Source: Streptomyces sp. NBC_00249 | GTDB lineage: Bacteria > Actinomycetota > Actinomycetes > Streptomycetales > Streptomycetaceae | Assembly: GCF_026342355.1 (NCBI RefSeq) | Contig: NZ_JAPEMV010000001.1 | Span: 1,364,001-1,428,000 of the forward strand | Reading direction: 5' to 3' | Length of the DNA stretch: 64,000 nucleotides | The notes under the pieces: generated by a model | Databases searched by the model: none | What the model was told of the DNA's origin: nothing | What the model saw: only the letters and a program-made list of their open reading frames with translations | Position numbers and translations under genes: made by a program | Shown here: one piece after another, positions 1 to 6,915 of the stretch | Numbering within the stretch: position 1 is the first letter of the stretch | How the letters are laid out: each line of letters opens with the position of its first letter

Positions 1-1129
1 GGAACTCCCAGTCGACGTCGGGGCCGGTGAGCGCGTCGAGGGTGGCCTCGAACTCGGCCTCCCCGCCGGGCAGGGTCCGTCCGTCCACGTAGGCGGTGGC
101 GTGTGCGGGGACGACGTTCAGCTTGTAACCGGCGCTGAGCATCGTCGGGTTGGTGCTGTTGCGGACGGTGGCCTCCACCAGGGCGGCCACCGGGCCGAGT
201 TCGGCGAGGACGGCGTCGAGGTCGAAGCCCGGGGCGTGCGGGTCGACCGACATGCCCTGGAGGGCGGCGAGTTCGGTGACGCAGGCGGCGACGGTGTCGG
301 TGAGGCGCACCGGCCACTGGTACGCGCCGATCCGGGCGACGGCGGCGGCGAGCCGGCTGACGGCATTGGCCCGGTTGGGCTTGGAGCCGTGCCCGGCGGT
401 GCCGCGCGCGGTCAACTTCAGCCAGGCGGTGCCGCGTTCACCGGCGGCGATGGGGTAGAGGGCGCGGCCGGATCCGGGGTGCAGGGTGAAGGCACCGGAT
501 TCGCTGATGCCCTCCGTACAGCCTTCGAAGAGGTGCGGGTGGCGGTCGGCGAGGAAGCCCGAGCCGTCGGCCGCGCTGTCCTCCTCGTCGGCGGTGTAGG
601 CGATCACGATGTCCCGGCGGGGGCGCACGCCGTGGCGGGCCCAGGCGCGTACGACGGCCAGCACCATCGCGTCCGTGTTCTTCATGTCGACCGCCCCGCG
701 GCCCCGGACCACCCCGTCGTGGACCTCCCCGGAGAAGGGGTGGAAGCTCCAGTCGGCGGCCTCGGCGGGGACCACGTCGAGGTGGCCGTGGACGAGCAGG
801 GCGGGCGCCGAGGGGTCGGTGCCCTCGATGCGGGCCACCACGTTGGTACGGCCCGGGGTGCGTTCCAGCAGGACCGGTTCCAGGCCCGCCGCGGCGAGCC
901 GTTCGGCGACGTACTCGGCGGCGGGCCGCTCACGGCAGTCGCCGCCTCCCCGGTTGGTGGTGTCGATGCGGATCAGCCCGGAGGTGAACTCGACGGCCTC
1001 GTCGAGGGCGGTCCCGTCGACGGGCGCGGGGGCCGGGGGTGTCCCGTCCGCGACCGCTCCGGGCCCGGCCGCCCCGGCCACCGGGGCGTCGTCCCGCCGG
1101 ATCTCGTCCACCCCGCGCATGTCAGCCAT
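1..1129 (-). CDS. M20-family metallopeptidase (partial, C-terminus off window)
   Basis: The gene starts with ATG at 1129 and runs off the left edge, leaving about 376 residues. After a proline/alanine-rich N-terminal stretch of about 40 residues the protein has the M20/M25/M40 zinc peptidase core. HGHLDVVP (about 114-121) carries the first metal His and Asp. GRGAVDMKN follows with the bridging Asp, then a DEED acidic pair with the catalytic Glu, then a dimerisation region containing the GTAGHGSKP segment typical of the family. Members cleave dipeptides or N-acyl amino acids in the cytoplasm; the exact substrate cannot be read here. The start overlaps the end of the upstream D-aminopeptidase gene by 8 bp, so the two are probably translationally coupled and may act together on cell-wall or D-amino-acid peptides (inference). 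Confidence 0.9.
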   Translation of the reverse strand, partial: MADMRGVDEIRRDDAPVAGAAGPGAVADGTPPAPAPVDGTALDEAVEFTSGLIRIDTTNRGGGDCRERPAAEYVAERLAAAGLEPVLLERTPGRTNVVARIEGTDPSAPALLVHGHLDVVPAEAADWSFHPFSGEVHDGVVRGRGAVDMKNTDAMVLAVVRAWARHGVRPRRDIVIAYTADEEDSAADGSGFLADRHPHLFEGCTEGISESGAFTLHPGSGRALYPIAAGERGTAWLKLTARGTAGHGSKPNRANAVSRLAAAVARIGAYQWPVRLTDTVAACVTELAALQGMSVDPHAPGFDLDAVLAELGPVAALVEATVRNSTNPTMLSAGYKLNVVPAHATAYVDGRTLPGGEAEFEATLDALTGPDVDWEF

Positions 1130-1955
1130 ACTGCTCCTCCACGGCCGCCGAGACGACCGTCGTGACCGCCTTGAAGGTGCGGATCCCCTCGTACATGGTG
1201 GCGCTGGTGTACGCGACCCTGCGCTCCCCGCTGCGTTCGACGCCCGGGACGACGGTGGCGGCGAGCGAGAGGTGCTCGGCGTCGAACTCCACCTCCACCG
1301 CGAAGGGGCCGCCGCGCACCGGCTCGTGGCGCACCGCGAGCTTGGCGGCCTCGGTGGCGGCGGCCCGGATGTCGGCGGCGGTGCGGGCGGGGGTGCGGCA
1401 GACGGCCGCGTAGCGCGAGACGTGGTCCTTGACGGCGACGGTGCGCGCGTCGGGGGCGTAGCCGGCGGCGTCGAGGCAGGTCAGGTCGTCGCCGGTGACG
1501 AGGACGACGGGGACGCCGTACTCGGCGACGACGTGGGCGTTGAGGAGACCCTCGCTGGCGCGCAGGCCGTTCAGCCAGACGCCGGTGATGGAGTTGGCGA
1601 GGTAGGTGTGGGCGAGGACGCCCTCCGTGCCGGCGCCGGTGTGGTAGCCGACGAAGGCGATGCCGTCGACGTCGCCGTGCTGGACGCCCTCCACCATGGA
1701 GAGGGACTTGTGGCGGCCGGTGAGCATCTCGGCGCGGGCGTCGAGCTTCTCCAGCAGCAGGTTGCGCATGGTGGAGTGGGCCTCGTTGATGAGCACCTGG
1801 TCGGCGCCGGCGTCGTAGAAGCCGAGTACGGCGGCGTTCACGTCGGAGGTGAACATGGCCCGGCAGCGCTCCCACTGGGAGGCCCCGGGCATCACGTCCT
1901 CGGGCCAGGTGACGCCGGTGGCGCCTTCCATGTCGGCGGAGATGAGGATCTTCAT
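1122..1955 (-). CDS. M55-family D-aminopeptidase (DppA-like)
   Basis: This 277-residue protein begins MKILISADMEG, with the Asp-x-Glu pair that binds zinc in M55 DppA peptidases. It continues with an INEAHSTMRN segment matching the conserved N-[DE]-[AS]-H-x-M-RN region and a VGYHTGAG segment around a third conserved His. DppA enzymes remove N-terminal D-residues from D-amino-acid peptides, with a role in peptidoglycan-peptide salvage. Length matches the family (about 270-280). The gene ends inside the start of the M20 peptidase gene (8-bp overlap), so both belong to one transcript reading leftward. No signal peptide is seen, so a cytoplasmic location is expected. D-peptide specificity here is by family knowledge only. 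Confidence 0.92.
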   Translation of the reverse strand: MKILISADMEGATGVTWPEDVMPGASQWERCRAMFTSDVNAAVLGFYDAGADQVLINEAHSTMRNLLLEKLDARAEMLTGRHKSLSMVEGVQHGDVDGIAFVGYHTGAGTEGVLAHTYLANSITGVWLNGLRASEGLLNAHVVAEYGVPVVLVTGDDLTCLDAAGYAPDARTVAVKDHVSRYAAVCRTPARTAADIRAAATEAAKLAVRHEPVRGGPFAVEVEFDAEHLSLAATVVPGVERSGERRVAYTSATMYEGIRTFKAVTTVVSAAVEEQYG

Positions 1956-2022
1956 CGGGCCCCCGGTGGGTCGGGTCGCGGACGCCCCACCCTAGCCTTC
2001 CGGGCCCTTGCGGACCCGGGGC

Positions 2023-2040
2023 CACGCCCGGCCGGGCGTG
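2023..2040 (-). terminator. Perfect 18-bp palindrome downstream of the SRPBCC gene
   Basis: CACGCCCGGCCGGGCGTG is a perfect palindrome lying about 110 bases beyond the stop of the leftward SRPBCC gene and upstream of the M55 start. It can fold into a GC hairpin but has no U-run, so it may be a weak terminator or only a GC-rich palindrome. The rest of 1956-2148 shows nothing else I can support. Confidence 0.3.
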
Positions 2041-2148
2041 CACGCCGTCCGGGCGCTCGCCGTCACGGCGCGCGGCGGAGCGGCCCGCCCGGGAAATCCA
2101 CCCGAACCGGTGAGCCGCCCGGGGCGCGCCGCCGGGCAACGGCCTTGA

Positions 2149-2592
2149 TCAGGCTTCGACTTCCTGCGCCAGGTTGGCGAGGAGGGTGTCGTAGATGCGG
2201 CCGAGGCCCTTGGGCGCGAAGGTGCGCTCGAAGAAGCCGCCGATGCCGCCCGCGCCGTTCCACACGGTGCTGACGACGGCCTTGGACTTGCCCTCGCCGG
2301 CCGGGGTCACGGTCCAGGTGGTGACCATGGAGGAGTTGCGGTCCTTCTCCACGAGCTGGCCGTCCGTGGGCTCGCTGACCTCGAGCAGGCAGTCCCGTAC
2401 GCGCTTGCTGGTGGCCTGGAGCTTCCAGTGCACCAGGGTGCCCTCGCCGTCGCCGCCCTCGCGCACCTCGTACTCGCTGAAGTGCTCGGGCAGCAGCTTG
2501 CCCCGGGTGCCGGTGTAGTCCGCGAGCGCGTCGAACACGGTCTCCGCGTCTGCCCCGATGATGCGTTCCGTGGTGGCCTCGACCTGCGCCAT
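2149..2592 (-). CDS. SRPBCC-family (polyketide cyclase/lipid-transport fold) protein
   Basis: A 147-residue protein starting MAQVEATTERI. I chose the ATG at 2592 because a clear GGAGGAAC ribosome site sits just upstream; a longer reading to 2658 would add a low-complexity leader. The sequence has the START/SRPBCC pattern: an N-terminal strand, ADAETVFDALADY helix, a central set of alternating strands with VHWKL and VTTWTVTP, and a long C-terminal helix (GRIYDTLLANLAQEVEA). Such proteins bind hydrophobic ligands in a deep cavity; without neighbours that define a pathway no ligand can be named. It is transcribed divergently from the radical SAM gene. Confidence 0.8.
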   Translation of the reverse strand: MAQVEATTERIIGADAETVFDALADYTGTRGKLLPEHFSEYEVREGGDGEGTLVHWKLQATSKRVRDCLLEVSEPTDGQLVEKDRNSSMVTTWTVTPAGEGKSKAVVSTVWNGAGGIGGFFERTFAPKGLGRIYDTLLANLAQEVEA

Positions 2593-2694
2593 ACCTGTTC
2601 CTCCAGCAGTCGTGATGCTCGTCGCCGCAAGCCAACCACCTCCGGCCCGGCCGCCCAAATCCGCGCCCGTCCGGGGCCGCCCCGCACGATCATG

Positions 2695-2708
2695 GGAACG
2701 TTTGTTCT
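2695..2708 (+). promoter_or_regulatory. LexA (SOS) box-like palindrome
   Basis: The sequence GGAACGTTTGTTCT contains GAAC-N4-GTTC, the core of the actinobacterial/Gram-positive LexA box. It ends 34 bases before the ATG of the radical SAM gene. A TATTCT hexamer (2708-2713), a plausible -10 element, starts at the last base of the box, so a bound repressor would sit over the promoter. The site lies in the divergent region with the SRPBCC gene, but its position favours control of the rightward gene. LexA binding is inferred from the consensus only. Confidence 0.55.
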
Positions 2709-2742
2709 ATTCTCGGCGCACCACGCCACCGAGGAGGCAGCC

Positions 2743-3774
2743 ATGCGCTGGGAGAATCTGACCGGGACCCCGGGCGGGCCGGCCGCGCTCTTCGGCGCGG
2801 ACGCGGTCGTCACCAGGACCTTCGACACCCCCGAGTTCCGGGGGATCACCTTCCACGAGGTGCGCGCCCGGTCGATCGTGAACCGGGTGCCCGGCGCCTC
2901 CCGGATGCCGTTCGAATGGACCGTCAACCCGTACCGGGGCTGCTCCCACGCCTGCGTCTACTGTTTTGCGCGCAAGACCCACAGCTACCTGGACCTCGAC
3001 ACGGGCACCGGTTTCGACTCCCAGATCGTCGTCAAGGTCAACGCCCCCGAGCTGCTGCGCCGTGAGCTGGCGGCGCCCCGCTGGGGCGGCGCGCACATCG
3101 CCATGGGCACCAACGTCGACTGCTACCAGCGCGCCGAGGGCCGCTACCGGCTGATGCCCGGCATCCTCGAGGCACTGCGCGAGCACGCCAACCCCTTCTC
3201 GATCCTCACCAAGGGCACGCTGATCCTGCGCGACCTGCCCCTGCTGCGGCGGGCGGCCGAGGTGACGGAGGTCGGGATCTCGGTGTCCGTCGGGTTCACC
3301 GACACCGCCCTGTGGCGGACCGTGGAGCCCGGCACCCCCTCCCCCGCCGCCCGGCTGGGCGCCGTACGGGCCCTGACCGGCGCCGGCATCGAGTGCGGGG
3401 TGCTGATGGCGCCGGTGGTCCCCTTCCTCGGCGACTCCCCCGCTCAGCTGCGGGCGACCGTCCGGGCCGTCGCGGAGTCGGGCGCGACCTCCGTGACACC
3501 CCTGGTACTCCATCTGCGGCCCGGGGCGCGGGAGTGGTTCACGGCCTGGCTGACCCGGCATCACCCCGGCCTCGTCGAACGGTACGAACGGATGTACGCG
3601 GGCGGTTCGTACGCGCCCACCTGGTACCAGCGGCAGATCACCCGCCAAGTCCACGAGCTCGCGGCCGAATTCGGCATCGGCCCGGCGGGGCGCGGCCCGG
3701 CCCGCCCCGTGGTGCTGCCCGAGCGGCCGGACGGGCCGGCGGCGGCCGGGCCCGTGCAGCTCACGCTGCTCTGA
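2743..3774 (+). CDS. Rv2578c-family radical SAM protein
   Basis: A 343-residue protein. The ATG at 2743 is preceded by GAGGAGG, which decides the start. The radical SAM 4Fe-4S motif C-x3-C-x2-C is at about residues 67, 71 and 74 (RGCSHACVYCF), preceded by the VNPYRGC segment typical of this subfamily and its SplB-like relatives. A TNVDCYQ segment and a SILTKGTLILRD strand-helix follow, both standard for the partial TIM barrel. The subfamily's substrate is not known to me; homologues in mycobacteria are described as DNA-damage inducible, in line with the LexA-type box upstream. Cytoplasmic, apparently monocistronic. Confidence 0.88.
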   Translation: MRWENLTGTPGGPAALFGADAVVTRTFDTPEFRGITFHEVRARSIVNRVPGASRMPFEWTVNPYRGCSHACVYCFARKTHSYLDLDTGTGFDSQIVVKVNAPELLRRELAAPRWGGAHIAMGTNVDCYQRAEGRYRLMPGILEALREHANPFSILTKGTLILRDLPLLRRAAEVTEVGISVSVGFTDTALWRTVEPGTPSPAARLGAVRALTGAGIECGVLMAPVVPFLGDSPAQLRATVRAVAESGATSVTPLVLHLRPGAREWFTAWLTRHHPGLVERYERMYAGGSYAPTWYQRQITRQVHELAAEFGIGPAGRGPARPVVLPERPDGPAAAGPVQLTLL

Positions 3775-3886
3775 GCCCGGACGCCTCCCGAGGGGTCATC
3801 ACATCGGGCCAATCAGCGGACCAATCCCGCCTTCCCGCTGCGGTTTCCGGGACGATTCCGCCCAGAACCCTCGGCTGGGAGGCCCC

Positions 3887-5461
3887 ATGCTCCACCCCCT
3901 GAAGAAGCGCGCCGCCGTGCTGCTCTCGATCTCCACCGTCGCCGCCGCCCTCGCGGGCCCGGTCACCGCCGCGCCGGCCGCGCCCGCGCCCGCCGCCCCG
4001 GCGGCCGTCGCGGCGCTCACGTGGAGCGGCTGCGCGACGCCCCGCTACCCGACCCTCCAGTGCGCCTCCCTGAAGGTCCCCCTCGACCACGACCACCCCG
4101 CCGGGCGGCAGATCTCCCTCGCCCTGACCCGGGTCCCGCACACCGCCAAGACCTCCCAGGGCCCGCTGCTGGTCAACCCGGGCGGCCCCGGCGGCAGCGG
4201 GCGCACCCTGGCCGGGTACATCGCCGCCGCCCTGCCCAAGGACGTGGCCGCGCAGTACGACGTGATCGGCTTCGACCCCCGGGGCGTGGGCCGCAGCGAG
4301 CCGGCGCTCGACTGCGGGGGCGGCCACTTCGCGCCCGTGCGCCCGGACTCCGTCCCCCTCGACCCGGCCGTCGAGCGGGCCAACCTGGACCGGGTGCGCA
4401 CCTTCGCCGAGTCCTGCCAGGCCAAGCACGCGGACGTGCTCCCGTACATCGGCACCGTCTCCGCCGCCCGCGACCTGGAGGTGCTGCGCACGGCCCTGGG
4501 CGCGCAGCGGCTCAGCTACTTCGGCTACTCGTACGGGACCTACCTGGGCGCGGTGTACGCGAAGCTCCACCCGGACCGGGTGCACCGGCTCGTCCTGGAC
4601 TCCGTGGTCGACCCGGACGGGGTCTGGTACGAGGACAACCTCGCCCAGGACCGGGCCTTCGACGCCCGCCACAAGTCCTTCATGGCCTGGGTGGCCCGGT
4701 ACGACGCCACCTACCGGCTGGGTACGGACCCGGCCCGGGTCGAGGCCCGCTGGTACGAGATGCGCGAGGCCCTGCGCACGGCCCCGGCGGGCGGGAAGGT
4801 GGGCCCGGCCGAGCTGGAGGACACCTACATGCCGGGCGGCTACTACAACGGCTACTGGCCCGCCCTGGCCGAGGCCTTCGCGGCGTACGCGCGGGAACAG
4901 GACCCGAAGCCGCTGGTGGCGGCGTACGAGCGGTTCGGCTCGGTGGAGCCCTCGGCGGGCAACAGCTACAGCGTGTACACGGCGGTGCAGTGCCGGGACT
5001 CGGCCTGGCCCAGGGACTGGAACACCTGGCGGGCCGACATGTGGCGCACCCACGCGAAGGCGCCCTTCATGACCTGGAACAACGGCTGGTACAACGCGCC
5101 GTGCGCGTTCTGGCCCGGGGAGCCGCTCGCGGCCCCGGACGTGACGAACACCGAACTGCCCCCGGCGCTGCTGTTCCAGGCGACGGAGGACGCGGCGACC
5201 CCGTACGAGGGCGCGGTGAGCATGCGCGGCAAGCTGGCCGGTTCGGCCCTGGTGCAGGAGGCGGGCGGCGGCAACCACGGCATCGCCCTGAGCGGCAACA
5301 AGTGCCTCGACGAGAAGCTCGCCGCGTACCTGCGGACGGGAACGGCGGCGGACGCGGTCTGCCCGGCGCAGGACGAGCCGAAGCCGACGACGGCGACCCG
5401 CGCGGTGCCGTCCTCGGCGGGCGGGGCGGCCCTGCACGGGCTGCTGGGCTTCCGGGGCTGA
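3887..5461 (+). CDS. Secreted alpha/beta hydrolase, tripeptidyl-aminopeptidase (TAP) type
   Basis: A 524-residue protein with a signal peptide: a positive N-terminus (LKKR), a hydrophobic stretch to about residue 25, then an Ala/Pro-rich segment with likely cleavage near 28-30. The mature part has the S33/TAP pattern: NPGGPGGSG oxyanion loop (about 94-102), the FDPRGVG strand, and GYSYGTYLG with the nucleophile at Ser215. The C-terminal region contains the TAP-like domain with a late Asp segment (TEDAATPYEG) and the catalytic His in GGGNHG. Related Streptomyces enzymes release tripeptides or act on short peptides outside the cell. The C-terminus carries an Ala/Thr-rich tail. Three bases of the next intergenic region follow before the RidA leader. 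Confidence 0.88.
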   Translation: MLHPLKKRAAVLLSISTVAAALAGPVTAAPAAPAPAAPAAVAALTWSGCATPRYPTLQCASLKVPLDHDHPAGRQISLALTRVPHTAKTSQGPLLVNPGGPGGSGRTLAGYIAAALPKDVAAQYDVIGFDPRGVGRSEPALDCGGGHFAPVRPDSVPLDPAVERANLDRVRTFAESCQAKHADVLPYIGTVSAARDLEVLRTALGAQRLSYFGYSYGTYLGAVYAKLHPDRVHRLVLDSVVDPDGVWYEDNLAQDRAFDARHKSFMAWVARYDATYRLGTDPARVEARWYEMREALRTAPAGGKVGPAELEDTYMPGGYYNGYWPALAEAFAAYAREQDPKPLVAAYERFGSVEPSAGNSYSVYTAVQCRDSAWPRDWNTWRADMWRTHAKAPFMTWNNGWYNAPCAFWPGEPLAAPDVTNTELPPALLFQATEDAATPYEGAVSMRGKLAGSALVQEAGGGNHGIALSGNKCLDEKLAAYLRTGTAADAVCPAQDEPKPTTATRAVPSSAGGAALHGLLGFRG

Positions 5462-5480
5462 CATCCGTCAGGGCAAGATC

Positions 5481-5930
5481 ATGCCCATGACCACTTCCTC
5501 GCATCCCGTCCCCGCCGCCCCCGAGGGCGGCCACCTCACCCGTGTCGCCGCCCCCGAGGGCGTCAGCCCCGGTACCGGGTACTCCCACGTCGTCTGGGGC
5601 ACCGGACGGTTCGTGGCCGTCTCCGGGCAGTGCTCCTTCGACGAGAAGGGCGAGCTGGTCGGCGAGGGCGACGCCGCCGCCCAGGCCCGGCAGGTGTTCG
5701 AGAACCTGCGCCGGTGCCTGGCGGCGGCGGGCGCCGGCTTCGAGGACGTGGTGAAGCTGACGTACTTCGTCACGGACGTGGCGCACCTCCCGGCGGTCCG
5801 GGCGGCCCGCGACGAGGTGATCGCCCCGGACCGGCTGCCGGCCTCCTCGGCGGTGCAGGTCGCGGCGCTGTTCCGGCCGGAACTCCTGCTGGAGGTCGAG
5901 GCCTTCGCGATCGTCCCCGTCTCCGGCTGA
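5481..5930 (+). CDS. RidA/YjgF-family protein
   Basis: A 149-residue protein matching the RidA fold: GYSHVVWGTGRFVAVSGQ near the N-terminus, then an AAQARQVFENLRRCLAAAG helix, VVKLTYFVTD, and a C-terminal RPELLLEVEAFAIVP strand. RidA proteins are small trimeric enamine/imine deaminases or ligand binders; the catalytic Arg expected in the usual R-x-P... segment appears as FRPELLLEVEAFA. Two in-frame ATGs exist (5481, 5487). I prefer 5481 because an AGGG lies 9 bases upstream. The gene follows the TAP-like gene by only 19 bases, so it may be read from the same transcript. It converges with the HEAT-repeat gene; a perfect GGGCCCCGGGGCCC palindrome lies between them at 5951-5964. Confidence 0.85.
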   Translation: MPMTTSSHPVPAAPEGGHLTRVAAPEGVSPGTGYSHVVWGTGRFVAVSGQCSFDEKGELVGEGDAAAQARQVFENLRRCLAAAGAGFEDVVKLTYFVTDVAHLPAVRAARDEVIAPDRLPASSAVQVAALFRPELLLEVEAFAIVPVSG

Positions 5931-5971
5931 GCAGACGGGAGTTCGGCGACGGGCCCCGGGGCCCGGGCGCG

Positions 5972-6541
5972 TCAGGCGTCCGGGTGGCCCGCCAGCAGCC
6001 GCCCGAGGGCGTCGGTGGCGGCCAGGGCCAGCCGGGGGTGGCCCTGGGCCCGGACCAGGACGTCGCGGGCCCGGGCGTCGGCGAGCGCGCCGAGCCCCTC
6101 GACGCAGGCCAGGGCCACCCGCCAGTACGGGTCGTGCGGCGAGAGCAGCCGCCCCAGGGTGGAGATCAGGGCCGGGGCCGACTCGGGGGCCCGCAGTGCG
6201 GCCAGCAGCCGGACCGCGTGCAGGGCGTAGGCCGTGCGCAGGGTGTTGGTGGCCAGGGCGGCGGCCGCGCGGGCGGTGCGCGGGTCCCCGAGCACCGCGA
6301 GGGCCTGCGCGGCGGCCTCGCAGCGCGGCGGGTCCCGGTGGTTGAGGAGCAGCACCAGGGACTCGAAGGCCCGCCGGTCGCCCGCCAGCCCCAGCCGGTA
6401 CGCGGCCAGTTCGCGGGCCCACAGGGGCCGTCCGGCCGAGGACAGGGAGTCGGCCAGCTCGTCGGGGGCCGCCCCGAGCAGCGTCCCGTACTCCGGCGAT
6501 CCGTCCGACTCCACCCGCAGGCGCTCCAGCACGTCGTTCAC
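5972..6541 (-). CDS. HEAT-repeat protein
   Basis: A 189-residue helical protein made of about five HEAT-like units. Each has an A helix ending in Asp/Pro and a B helix rich in Ala and Leu, for example the segments around WARELAAYRLGLAGD, CEAAAQALAVLGDP, AYALHAVRLLAALRAP and RVALACVEGLGALAD. Databases sometimes label such actinobacterial proteins as adenylosuccinate lyase, but no lyase signature is present here. The fold suggests a protein-interaction scaffold. It faces RidA tail to tail, and its start lies 54 bases from the shared regulatory motif of the next operon. Confidence 0.75.
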   Translation of the reverse strand: MNDVLERLRVESDGSPEYGTLLGAAPDELADSLSSAGRPLWARELAAYRLGLAGDRRAFESLVLLLNHRDPPRCEAAAQALAVLGDPRTARAAAALATNTLRTAYALHAVRLLAALRAPESAPALISTLGRLLSPHDPYWRVALACVEGLGALADARARDVLVRAQGHPRLALAATDALGRLLAGHPDA

Positions 6542-6595
6542 GCGCCCACCCTAGGGCGGGCGGGGGGCCTCGTACGCCGGTTCCGCCGACCTGGT

Positions 6596-6620
6596 TGATC
6601 GATGATCGATGATCGGTACA
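6596..6620. promoter_or_regulatory. Operator-like motif upstream of the 3-hydroxyacyl-CoA dehydrogenase
   Basis: A 25-bp segment reading TGATCGATGATCG then ATGATCGGTACA. Three ATCG(A/G) steps give a pseudo-palindrome ATCGAT-G-ATCGAT. Twenty-one of 25 bases match a segment at 9806-9830 in the ccr promoter region. The motif is about 295 bases before the likely start codon, beside a region with no other gene. The TetR regulator encoded between the two sites is the natural candidate ligand (inference). Confidence 0.5.
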
Positions 6621-6915
6621 TTTGGGCGGTACAGGTCACATCTCCGCACTCTGGCGGACCAGTTACCGCCGGGTTACAGTCGCTCCAACACGATACGAGG
6701 GCGGCCTGGTGACGCAGCCGCCCCGTGCCAGTCGGTTCGTGGCCCCTCTTGCACGGCAGGACCCCGGGACAGGGTCGTGCCGCTTCCGCCCGCCGCGCCC
6801 TTCCCTCAGGGCGCTTCCCGCCGGGCTCACCCCGCACGGTTCTTCCGTACGGCCTCCGCGCGCGCTGTGCGCCGCGCGCTCCCCAGTCGTCACCCTCTTC
6901 CACTGGAGTCCCGCG
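6621..6915 (+). other. Long untranslated leader / promoter region
   Basis: This 295-base stretch before the dehydrogenase start is C-rich with poor coding character. An in-frame extension to 6622 exists but is Arg/Pro/Ser-rich and unlike the family, so I treat it as leader. No terminator hairpin or riboswitch that I recognise is present. Confidence 0.4.

Noticed and set aside
2428..3774. Longer reading of the radical SAM gene starting at 2428
   Set aside because: It would run over the opposite-strand SRPBCC gene and the LexA-type box; the GAGGAGG site decides for 2743.
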